NCBI GenBank assembly: GCA_007127575.1
Contig: SKZC01000469.1
Location: 1-6,522, forward strand
Reading direction: 5' to 3'
Source of the DNA: Gemmatimonadota bacterium
GTDB lineage: Bacteria > Gemmatimonadota > Gemmatimonadetes > Longimicrobiales > Gaopeijiaceae
Length of the DNA stretch: 6,522 nt
Below, piece after piece: positions 1-6,407 of the stretch. The notes below the pieces were generated by a model. That model was not told the DNA's origin and searched no databases. It was given only the letters and a program-made list of their open reading frames with translations. Position 1 is the first letter of the stretch. Each line of letters opens with the position of its first letter. Position numbers and translations under genes: made by a program.

Positions 1-327
1 ACCGAGGAGCAGGCCCCCGCCGAGGCCGGGGCGGCCCCGGCCGAGGCCGAGCCCGCCATGGCCGGAGCCGATGCCGAAACGTTGGTCCGGGACCTCTGCG
101 TCATGTGCCACCAGCTCGGCGAGGAAGGCACCCCCATGGGCCCTCCCTTGGACGGGATGGGGTCCCGGCTCACCGCCGAGGAAATCCGGATCAAGATCCT
201 GGACCCCGACGCCTTTCTCTCGGAGGGCTACGAGGACATGGCAGGTGTGATGCCGGGAACGTTCGGGGAGCAGCTCACCGCCGGCCAGCTCGAGGCCATG
301 GTGGAGTACCTGAGCGGGCTCCAGTGA
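1..327 (+). CDS. Cytochrome c domain, C-terminal part of a 5'-truncated protein
   Basis: The frame is already open at base 1, so the true start lies outside the window; the ATG at 58 is probably internal. The first 19 or so residues are an Ala/Glu/Pro-rich linker of low complexity. A small cytochrome c domain follows, with one heme-attachment motif CVMCH (bases 97-111) and a likely distal methionine in the VMPG segment (Met codon at 250), 46 codons after the motif's histidine. The C-terminal helix ends in EYLSGLQ, typical of class I cytochromes c. It should carry one covalent heme in the periplasm and pass electrons onward. A flexible acidic linker before a terminal c domain suits a cytochrome c domain fused to a larger membrane subunit, such as a cytochrome b of a bc-type complex, but that part is not visible. 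The next gene follows after 10 bases, so the two are probably cotranscribed. Confidence 0.88.
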   Translation, partial: TEEQAPAEAGAAPAEAEPAMAGADAETLVRDLCVMCHQLGEEGTPMGPPLDGMGSRLTAEEIRIKILDPDAFLSEGYEDMAGVMPGTFGEQLTAGQLEAMVEYLSGLQ

Positions 328-337
328 GGAGAGGAGA

Positions 338-1117
338 ATGCGCCGATACCTGAAGGAACCGTTCTGGCAGGCCATACTGGTCCTCCTGATCTCCTACGCC
401 CTCATCGAGTGGGGGATCGCGTACATCCCACCCCTCTTCGGGGTCTCCAGCGCCCCCGTCCCGCAGAGCGTGGTCATCCAGTTCATGCTCACCATCGCGG
501 TGGCGGTGTTGGTCTGGGTGAGCGAGAAGGAGGAACGATGGAAGGCCTTCAAGCGGCCCATCCGGGACGCCCTGGTCCTCCCGGACCGGAAGCGGACCCG
601 GGTCGCCCTCATGGTGATCTTCCCGCTCCTGGTGGGCTTCGTCACCTACGACACCGTTCGACCCAAAGTGACGGCTCCCGCCGGGATCCGGGCCGTCCAT
701 CCGGCCCCACCCACCCAGATCGATTACCGCGGTGAGATGGTTCGCATCGAGGGGGCGGACAACCCCCTTCGGGAGGAGGGCCGCATCGAGGAGGCCTACG
801 AGATGGGCTTCGAGATATATTACCGGGACTGCATGCCCTGCCACGGCGACTACCTGGACGGCCAGGGGCACTACGCCGACGGCTTCAGCCCCACTCCCCT
901 CCCCCTCCGGGGCGGAAGCACCATCGCCCAGCTCACCGAGAGCTACGTCTTCTGGCGAGTCGCCAAGGGCGGACCGGGCCTTCCCCGGGAAGGGAACCCC
1001 TGGAACTCCGCCATGCCGGCGTGGGAGGACTTCCTCACCGAAGAGGAGGTGTGGGCCGTGACCCTCTTCCTGTATGAGCAGGCGGGCATCTCGCCCCGGA
1101 CCTGGGAGGAGCACTGA
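338..1117 (+). CDS. Membrane-anchored monoheme cytochrome c with three N-terminal helices
   Basis: This 259-residue protein has hydrophobic segments at about 10-30, 44-61 and 88-104. The loop between the second and third is strongly basic (66-88), which by the positive-inside rule places it in the cytoplasm and the C-terminal half in the periplasm. That half is a class I cytochrome c domain with CMPCH at 165-169 and a likely axial Met226 in the SAMPAW segment, ending in a helix around 235-248. The stretch from WRVAKGGPGLP to NSAMPAWE is a strong family signature of membrane-linked monoheme cytochromes found beside bc-type complexes and oxidases. The start is supported by GAGAGGAG just upstream, and the first codons (MRRYLK) give a cytoplasmic anchor. 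The stop overlaps the next start in TGATG, indicating translational coupling. Its likely role is tethered electron transfer from a quinol-oxidising complex toward the oxidase. The exact partner is inferred from position only. Confidence 0.9.
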   Translation: MRRYLKEPFWQAILVLLISYALIEWGIAYIPPLFGVSSAPVPQSVVIQFMLTIAVAVLVWVSEKEERWKAFKRPIRDALVLPDRKRTRVALMVIFPLLVGFVTYDTVRPKVTAPAGIRAVHPAPPTQIDYRGEMVRIEGADNPLREEGRIEEAYEMGFEIYYRDCMPCHGDYLDGQGHYADGFSPTPLPLRGGSTIAQLTESYVFWRVAKGGPGLPREGNPWNSAMPAWEDFLTEEEVWAVTLFLYEQAGISPRTWEEH

Positions 1118-2760
1118 TGAACGCATCTCGGACTCCGGGCTCGGTGTCCCCTCTTCGGGTGGGAGCGACCCTCGTCCTCGCCGCCTCACTCTTCTGGCCA
1201 AGTGGGTTGGACGGGCAGGAGGCGGAGCTTCAGCGCGGCCAGGAGGTCTACGACCGGTGGTGCGCCTCGTGCCACGGATTCGAGGGCGATGGATTGGGGC
1301 CGGCCGCCGGGTACATGATCCCTCGCCCCCGGGACTTCACCACCGGCCTCTACCAGATCCGCACCACTCCGGGTGGGGAGCTTCCCACCGACGACGACAT
1401 CATGCGGATCATCGACGAAGGGATGCCCGGCACCACCATGCCCGGATGGGAAAACCAACTCTCTCGGGACGACCGGCGGGCCGTCCTGGAGTACATCAAA
1501 GCTTTTTACCCTCCCTTCGAGACGCTGGGCGAACCCGAGCCCATCGACTTCCCTCGGGCCCCCCGGGTCTCTGACGACGTCCTGGCCGAGGGTCGCCTCT
1601 TCTACGACTCCATCGAGTGCTGGCAGTGCCACGGCGGCCAGGGTCGAGGGGACGGCGGCTCGGCCGTGGAGATGGAGGACGACCTGGGGTACCCGCTCCG
1701 GCCGGCGGACCTGACGCAGAACTGGCGGTTCAATGGCGGTAGCTCCGTGGAAGACATCTACCAGCGGATCTACACCGGGTTGGACGGGACTCCCATGCCG
1801 GGCCACGCAGACCTCATTGACGCCGGCTTCATGACGGAGGAACAGCTCTGGAGCGTGGCCCACTACGTCCGGAGCCTCTCCCCCGACCGAGCGCCCAGGA
1901 TCCGGGAAGTGATTCGGGTGGAGCGACGGGAGCCGGGAGACGTTCCCACTGGGGTCGACGACGAGCGCTGGGACGAGGTGGACTCCTTCTACATCCCCAT
2001 GGTGGCCCAGATCATCATCAGCCCCCGTTGGTTCGACCCTTCGGTGAACGCACTCTGGGTCCAGGGGGTCCATGACGGGGAGGAGCTCGCCCTCCGGGTG
2101 CGTTGGAGCGACCCCTCACAGAGCCCCGATCCCCAGTGGCTGGAGTGGCAGGAGAGGATTCTGGACGTCATGGAGCCCAGGGAAGGGGATCCGGTGGAGC
2201 CAGGTCCCCGCCCGGACCGCCTCGCCCTCCAGTTTCCACCCAACATCCCCGAGGGCACGGAACGCCCCTACTTCCTCATGGGGGATGCTCGCAGCCCCGT
2301 GTATCTCTGGCAGTGGCAAAGCGATGAGGACGGGGTGGAGACGGCCGCCGCCCGTGGAATGCGGGAGATCGATCCCTTCCCGGGCCGGGATGTGGAGGTG
2401 GATGCGCGCTGGGAGGACGGGGAGTGGCAGGTCGTCTTCAGGACGGCCTTCGAAGCGGACGATCCCACCAATGAGGTGGAATTCGAGGACGGCACGGCCA
2501 TCCCCATCGCCTTCTTCGCGTGGGACGGGGACAATGGGGAGGACGGCACCCGGGGCGCCATCAGCTCCTGGTACTTCATCCACCTGGAGGAGGAGACGCC
2601 TCCGGCCGTCTACATCGCCCCCATCGTCGCCGCCCTCCTCACCGTGGGCCTGGGTCTCTTCGTCATCGCCAGGGCCCAGAAGCGGGAACGCCTCGCCGGG
2701 GAGGAAGCCGGACCCGGAGACGCAGGAACTCAACCCGAAAGGGCAGCACCAGCCACCTGA
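1117..2760 (+). CDS. Diheme cytochrome c fused to an ethylbenzene dehydrogenase-like heme-b domain, membrane anchored
   Basis: The 547 residues begin with a signal peptide (basic N-terminus, hydrophobic core about 15-27, likely cleavage near 33). Cytochrome c domain 1 has CASCH at 49-53 and likely axial Met108 (TTMPGW). Domain 2 has CWQCH at 168-172 and likely axial Met227 (TPMPGH). Residues about 275-490 resemble the EB_dh family, the heme-b gamma subunit of type II DMSO-reductase-family enzymes (ethylbenzene dehydrogenase, chlorate and selenate reductase). Recognisable segments are ALWVQGVHDGEELALRVRW, YFLMGDARSPVYLWQW and IPIAFFAWDGDNGE, then SSWYFIHLE. A C-terminal helix (about 496-518) followed by KRER anchors it with the bulk in the periplasm. 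The predicted cofactors are two heme c and one heme b. No molybdopterin catalytic subunit is present in the window, so a role as an electron relay for the neighbouring oxidase chain is inferred. No lysine occurs in the EB_dh-like region. The start overlaps the preceding stop (TGATG). Confidence 0.85.
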   Translation: MNASRTPGSVSPLRVGATLVLAASLFWPSGLDGQEAELQRGQEVYDRWCASCHGFEGDGLGPAAGYMIPRPRDFTTGLYQIRTTPGGELPTDDDIMRIIDEGMPGTTMPGWENQLSRDDRRAVLEYIKAFYPPFETLGEPEPIDFPRAPRVSDDVLAEGRLFYDSIECWQCHGGQGRGDGGSAVEMEDDLGYPLRPADLTQNWRFNGGSSVEDIYQRIYTGLDGTPMPGHADLIDAGFMTEEQLWSVAHYVRSLSPDRAPRIREVIRVERREPGDVPTGVDDERWDEVDSFYIPMVAQIIISPRWFDPSVNALWVQGVHDGEELALRVRWSDPSQSPDPQWLEWQERILDVMEPREGDPVEPGPRPDRLALQFPPNIPEGTERPYFLMGDARSPVYLWQWQSDEDGVETAAARGMREIDPFPGRDVEVDARWEDGEWQVVFRTAFEADDPTNEVEFEDGTAIPIAFFAWDGDNGEDGTRGAISSWYFIHLEEETPPAVYIAPIVAALLTVGLGLFVIARAQKRERLAGEEAGPGDAGTQPERAAPAT

Positions 2761-2778
2761 GAGAGGAGGAGATAGACC

Positions 2779-3687
2779 ATGAGACATGCTCAAACGGTAT
2801 TCCGACTAGCTGTTCCGGCAGCCGTCGTGGCTCTGACCGCGGCGTGTGGGAACGGAGATCCGGATCAGCCGGGCCCGCCGGCCGACGCCCCCCAGGAAAT
2901 GCCCTTCGACGTGGGAACGGCCGGAGACGTGCAGGGGATGGTCCTGTTCGAAGGGGAGCCTCCGCCTTCGGAGCCCCTGGACATGGCCTCGGAGCCGGAC
3001 TGCGCCGCCATGTACGACGAGCAGCCCATCCGGGAAGGCGTCCAGGTCTCTGACGGACACCTCCAGAACGTCTTCGTCTACGTGAAGGAAGGACTGGAGG
3101 GGATGGACTTTCCCATCGCCCAGGACGAAGTGGTCATCGACCAGGAAGGATGTCGCTACATCCCTCATGTCACCGGAGTCATGGCGAACCAGGAGTTCAT
3201 CCTCCGGAATTCCGACGGACTCCTGCACAACATCAACGCCACGCCCCAGGTAAACCGGCCCTTCAACATCAGCCAGCCGGTGAACATGGACACCCGGCGG
3301 AGCTTCGCCCAGCCGGAGGTCATGATCCCCCTCCGTTGCGACGTCCACGGCTGGATGCTGGCCTACGTGGGGGTGATGGACCACCCGTACCACTTCGTCA
3401 CGGATGCAAACGGGACCTTCGACCTGAGCGAGCTTCCCCCGGGCGAGTACGTGGTGGAGGCCTGGCACTCGCAATTGGGGACCCAGGAGCAGACCGTTAC
3501 CGTGGAAACCGGAGAGGTGGCGGAGATCACCTTCACCTTCGACGAGGGCATGCTGGCCCACGCCGACGTTCCCATGGCCGACCCGGTGGACCCCCACGAC
3601 CACCACCACCCCCTGGACGTCCGGGCCCGTCAGCTCGGTCAGCATCAGGGGCACAACCACGGTGAAGCCACCCACGGCCTCCGCTGA
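2779..3687 (+). CDS. Cupredoxin-like lipoprotein with carboxypeptidase-regulatory-like domain and His-rich tail
   Basis: This 302-residue protein has a lipoprotein signal ending in the lipobox LTAAC (Cys23), then a short Pro/Asp-rich linker. Residues about 48-205 form a cupredoxin-like domain of the type often labelled methylamine-utilisation-like or plastocyanin-like: NVFVYVKEGLEG, RNSDGLLHNINATP and LRCDVHGWMLAYVGV are its recognisable blocks. His150, Cys187, His190 and Met193 could form a type 1 copper site, with the C-X2-H-X2-M spacing of amicyanin. Cys75 and Cys125 may form a disulfide. Residues about 205-255 look like a carboxypeptidase regulatory-like beta sandwich (NGTFDLSELPPGEYVVEAWH). 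The last 42 residues contain nine histidines. It probably sits on the outer face of a membrane and carries electrons or copper; which of these is not decided by the sequence. An AGAGGAGGAG ribosome-binding site lies just upstream, 18 bases after the previous stop, so it belongs to the same operon. Confidence 0.85.
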   Translation: MRHAQTVFRLAVPAAVVALTAACGNGDPDQPGPPADAPQEMPFDVGTAGDVQGMVLFEGEPPPSEPLDMASEPDCAAMYDEQPIREGVQVSDGHLQNVFVYVKEGLEGMDFPIAQDEVVIDQEGCRYIPHVTGVMANQEFILRNSDGLLHNINATPQVNRPFNISQPVNMDTRRSFAQPEVMIPLRCDVHGWMLAYVGVMDHPYHFVTDANGTFDLSELPPGEYVVEAWHSQLGTQEQTVTVETGEVAEITFTFDEGMLAHADVPMADPVDPHDHHHPLDVRARQLGQHQGHNHGEATHGLR

Positions 3688-3722
3688 AGCTGCCGGGGAT
3701 CGATGGATCTGACCCATTCCGA

Positions 3723-3751
3723 GCCGGACGCCCCAAAGCGGGGCGTCCGGC
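3723..3751 (+). terminator. GC-rich hairpin in the gap before coxB, terminator-like but without a T run
   Basis: A perfect 12-bp inverted repeat (gccggacgcccc at 3723-3734 and ggggcgtccggc at 3740-3751) encloses a 5-base loop, aaagc. It lies 35 bases after the stop of the copper lipoprotein gene and 27 bases before coxB. No T tract follows, since the downstream bases are cgggggcggg, so it is not a standard intrinsic terminator. It may reduce read-through, protect a 3' end or mark an mRNA processing point between the cytochrome/copper genes and the cox genes. The rest of the 91-base gap shows no promoter that I can recognise. Confidence 0.5.
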
Positions 3752-3778
3752 CGGGGGCGGGATGAGGAGAAGAACCGA

Positions 3779-4531
3779 ATGAACTGGCTGCTCGACCCCA
3801 GCGTCTCCACCATCGGGCCGGACATCGACCGGCTCTACTACATCATCCTGGTCATCACCGGGGTGGTCTTCGTCCTCACCGAATTCCTCCTCTTCTACTT
3901 CCTCTTCAAGTACCGGAAGAAAGAGGGCCGGAAGGCGGAGTACATCCACGGGAGCACCAAAGCCGAGGTCATCTGGACGGCCATCCCCTTCGTCATCGTG
4001 GTGGCGCTGGGGCTCATGAGCGTCCCGGTCTGGGACCGGATCAAGCAGCCGACCAGTTTCCCCGACCCGGCACTGGAGATCATCGTGTCCGCCCGGCAGT
4101 TCGAGTGGGACGCCATCTACCCCGGGGCCGACGGTGAGCTGGGCACCGACCAGGACTTCACGGTGCTGAATCGCGTCCACGTCCCGGTGAACCAGCCCAT
4201 CTTGATTCATCTGGAGGCGGAGGACGTGATCCACTCCTTCTTCGTCCCCGACTTCCGGCTGAAGCAGGACGCCGTGCCGGGGATGACGATTCCGGTCTGG
4301 TTCGAGGTGACCGAGCCCGGTGAGTACATCCTGGGCTGCGCCGAGCTCTGCGGCATCGGTCACTATCGGATGGACGGAATGGTGGTGGTGCACACGGAGG
4401 AAGAGTTCGAACAGTGGCAAGCCGAGCAGATCGCCTTCCACGGTGGAACGCCCCCGGAGGGGGAGGAAGCCGGGGGCCTGCTGGCGGAGCTGGAAACGGG
4501 AGAGGAGGAAGGGGCGCCGGGAGGACCGTGA
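3779..4531 (+). CDS. coxB: Cytochrome c oxidase subunit II (CuA subunit)
   Basis: Subunit II receives electrons from cytochrome c at its binuclear CuA centre and passes them to heme a in subunit I. The 250 residues hold two transmembrane helices (about 20-43 and 65-83) and then a periplasmic cupredoxin domain. CuA ligands are all present: His152, and Cys187, Glu189, Cys191, His195 and Met198 within CAELCGIGHYRM. Trp110 in SARQFEWDAIYP lies in the aromatic patch used for electron entry. Glu63 in KAEVIWTAIP matches the conserved glutamate at the K-channel mouth. There is no obvious cleaved signal peptide and no fused cytochrome c domain, so it is not a caa3 type. The last 30 or so residues are a Gly/Glu-rich acidic tail with no family match that I recognise. 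The start is supported by GAGGAGAAG upstream. It is followed by coxA and coxC, the usual order. Confidence 0.97.
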   Translation: MNWLLDPSVSTIGPDIDRLYYIILVITGVVFVLTEFLLFYFLFKYRKKEGRKAEYIHGSTKAEVIWTAIPFVIVVALGLMSVPVWDRIKQPTSFPDPALEIIVSARQFEWDAIYPGADGELGTDQDFTVLNRVHVPVNQPILIHLEAEDVIHSFFVPDFRLKQDAVPGMTIPVWFEVTEPGEYILGCAELCGIGHYRMDGMVVVHTEEEFEQWQAEQIAFHGGTPPEGEEAGGLLAELETGEEEGAPGGP

Positions 4532-4596
4532 AGATCCGTCGGCTTCTCTTCACCGGTGACCGAGATCTGAGCCCAACGGGACGGATGCGGAAATGA
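4528..4596 (+). CDS. Possible 22-codon leader ORF bridging coxB and coxA
   Basis: The GTG at 4528 overlaps the coxB stop (GTGA), and the frame runs without interruption to a TGA at 4594-4596 that overlaps the coxA start (ATGA). The peptide is short and basic, beginning (M)KIRRLLF and ending GRMRK, with no family that I recognise. GGGAGG lies just upstream (4519-4524), though only 3 bases from the GTG, which is tighter than usual. If translated, it would carry ribosomes from coxB to the weakly signalled coxA start. It may be chance in GC-rich DNA, as the same frame is open upstream inside coxB from at least 4414. Treat it as a hypothesis. Confidence 0.25.
   Translation: MKIRRLLFTGDRDLSPTGRMRK
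4574..4592 (+). promoter_or_regulatory. Weak ribosome-binding region before coxA
   Basis: Unlike the other starts in this window, which have GAGGAG-like sites, coxA is preceded only by caacgggacggatgcggaa. The best partial match is GGGACGGA, about 8 bases from the ATG. The ATG at 4593 is still the best coxA start because the N-terminus that follows is of family-like length before the conserved FSTDHK block at 33-38. The earlier ATG at 4585 is out of frame and closes after three codons. Weak initiation is consistent with coupling to upstream translation. Confidence 0.4.
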
Positions 4597-6389
4597 GCGC
4601 AACTGCGGCAGCGAAGACGGACTGGGACTACCCGGGCTTTGCCGGGGACCACCCCCACGAGGAGATGTCCTTCCTGAAGAAGTACATCTTCTCCACCGAC
4701 CACAAAATCATCGCCATCCAGTTTCTGGTGATGAGCCTCTTCTTCCTGATCCTGGGGGGCCTGCTCGCGGTGATGATCCGCTGGCAGATCGGCTTCCCCG
4801 GACAGGTGATGCCGGGGGGCGGAATCTTCCCCGACACCATGGTGGCGGGAGGGATCATCCTCCCGGAGTTCTACAACGCCATGGTCACCATGCACGGCAC
4901 GTTCATGATCTTCTTCGCGATCATGCCGCTCCTGGTGGGGGTGTTCGGAAACCTCCTCATCCCGTTGCAGATCGGGGCGGGGGACATGGCGTTTCCTCGG
5001 CTCAACATGCTCTCCTTCTGGCTGGCGGTCCCGGCGGGCTTGATGATGCTGGCCTCCTTCTTCGTGGAGGGGGGAGCCTCCGGAGCCGGTTGGACGGTCT
5101 ACGCCCCCCTATCCGCCGACGGCCAGTACACCGGGGTCTACCTGGGGCAGCAACTCTGGCTCCTCTCCATCTTCATCCTGGGCTTCTCGTCCATCGCCGG
5201 AGCGGTGAACTACATCACCACCATCATCAACATGCGGGCCCCCGGCCTCACCTGGTTCCGCCTCCCCCTCACCACCTGGTCCCTCTTCATCACCGCCATC
5301 CTGGTCCTCCTGGCCATCCCCATCTTGGCCGGAGCCACCATCATGCTTTTCGCGGACCAGACGCTGGGGACCACCTTCTTCCTGCCGGAGCACGGAGGGG
5401 AGCCCCTCCTCTGGCAGCACCTCTTCTGGTTTTTCGGTCACCCCGAGGTCTACATCCTCATTCTCCCGGCCATGGGGATCGTCTCGGAGATCCTCGCCAA
5501 CGGGGCGCGGAAGCCCATCTTCGGGTACCACGCCATGGTGCTGGCCATCATCGCCATCGCCTTCCTGGGGTGGATCGTCTGGGGCCACCACATGTTCATG
5601 AGCGGGATGAACCCGCTCCTGGGCACGACCTTCATGGTCACCACCATGGTCATCGCGGTGCCGTCGGCCATCAAGGTGTTCAACTGGCTCGGGACGCTCT
5701 GGAAGGGGAACATCGAGTTCCACGCTCCCCTCCTCTACAGCGTGGGCTTCGTCTCCCTCTTCATCATCGGGGGCCTCTCTGGGATCTTCATGGCGTCCAC
5801 GCCGGTGGACATCCACATCCACGACACCTACTTCATCGTGGCCCACATCCACTACGTCCTCTTCGGTGGGAGCCTCTTCGCCATTTTCGCCGGGGTGGCC
5901 TTCTGGTACCCGAAGATGTTCGGCCGGATGATGAACCCGGTGGTGAACAAGATCCACTTCGTCCTCACCTTCGTCTTCTACAACCTGGCCTTCTTCCCCA
6001 TGCACGGGCTGGGGCTGGAAGGGATGATGCGCCGCCTGTACGACCCCACCCAGTACGCCTACCTGGCGGAGCTCCAGCACTGGAATCAGTTCATCAGCAT
6101 CTCCGTCTTCCTTCTGGCGGCTGTCCAGACCCTCTACTTCGCCAACTTCTTCCTCTCCATGAAGTGGGGTCGGAAGGCGGGAGAGAACCCATGGAACGCC
6201 AACAGCCTGGAGTGGAGCACGCCGTCTCCACCGCCTCATGGCAACTTCCAGACCATGCCCGTGGTCTACCGGGGGCCCTACGAGTACAGCGTGCCCGGGA
6301 TGAAGGAGGACTTTTTGCCCCAATTCGTGCCGCCTGAGGAAGAAGAGGTCCCGAGCCCCCAGGCCGAACCCCAGCCCACTGCGGACTGA
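4593..6389 (+). CDS. coxA: Cytochrome c oxidase subunit I, aa3-type (A1 heme-copper oxidase)
   Basis: This is the catalytic subunit, reducing O2 to water at heme a3/CuB and pumping protons across the inner membrane. The 598 residues contain twelve predicted helices (first about 37-62, last about 497-521). Ligands are complete: His101 and His420 for low-spin heme a, His418 for heme a3, and His283, His332 and His333 for CuB, with Tyr287 placed for the His-Tyr crosslink. Glu285 in GHPEVY defines the A1 class. D-channel residues Asp131, Asn120 and Asn138 and K-channel Lys361 are present, and the Arg480-Arg481 pair fits the heme propionate site. The loop between helices 1 and 2 (about 63-96) is Gly/Pro-rich and looks rather long. 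The C-terminal part holds the common LEWSTPSPPPHGNF segment, then a Pro/Glu-rich tail. It lies 61 bases after coxB with a weak ribosome-binding site and 18 bases before coxC. Confidence 0.98.
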   Translation: MSATAAAKTDWDYPGFAGDHPHEEMSFLKKYIFSTDHKIIAIQFLVMSLFFLILGGLLAVMIRWQIGFPGQVMPGGGIFPDTMVAGGIILPEFYNAMVTMHGTFMIFFAIMPLLVGVFGNLLIPLQIGAGDMAFPRLNMLSFWLAVPAGLMMLASFFVEGGASGAGWTVYAPLSADGQYTGVYLGQQLWLLSIFILGFSSIAGAVNYITTIINMRAPGLTWFRLPLTTWSLFITAILVLLAIPILAGATIMLFADQTLGTTFFLPEHGGEPLLWQHLFWFFGHPEVYILILPAMGIVSEILANGARKPIFGYHAMVLAIIAIAFLGWIVWGHHMFMSGMNPLLGTTFMVTTMVIAVPSAIKVFNWLGTLWKGNIEFHAPLLYSVGFVSLFIIGGLSGIFMASTPVDIHIHDTYFIVAHIHYVLFGGSLFAIFAGVAFWYPKMFGRMMNPVVNKIHFVLTFVFYNLAFFPMHGLGLEGMMRRLYDPTQYAYLAELQHWNQFISISVFLLAAVQTLYFANFFLSMKWGRKAGENPWNANSLEWSTPSPPPHGNFQTMPVVYRGPYEYSVPGMKEDFLPQFVPPEEEEVPSPQAEPQPTAD

Positions 6390-6407
6390 GACGGAGGAGA
6401 CGACCGA

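Noticed and set aside
105..353. Second + strand frame overlapping the end of the first cytochrome c and the start of the next gene
   Set aside because: It is Arg/Pro/Gly-rich, out of frame with the CXXCH-bearing protein, and has no recognisable feature.
275..2073. Antisense frames 275-1201 and 1186-2073 opposite the cytochrome genes
   Set aside because: Both are opposite genes with clear heme motifs, and the translations show no domain, signal or start context that I can support.
3688..3778. A separate promoter for coxB
   Set aside because: I could not find a convincing -35/-10 pair; the only clear structure is the hairpin. A non-standard promoter cannot be excluded.
2806..3825. 339-codon antisense frame covering the copper lipoprotein gene, the gap and the coxB start
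   Set aside because: The translation is compositionally odd (Val/His/Gly/Asp-rich), has no motifs and is explained by the GC-rich third positions of the sense genes. Its crossing of the gap is not by itself evidence of a gene.
5090..6337. Long open frames overlapping coxA: + strand 5090-6337 and - strand 5109-6323
   Set aside because: They lie wholly inside an unmistakable coxA. Their translations are His/Pro/Arg- or Glu/Asp/Gly-rich, typical shadows of a GC-rich gene, with no recognisable domain.
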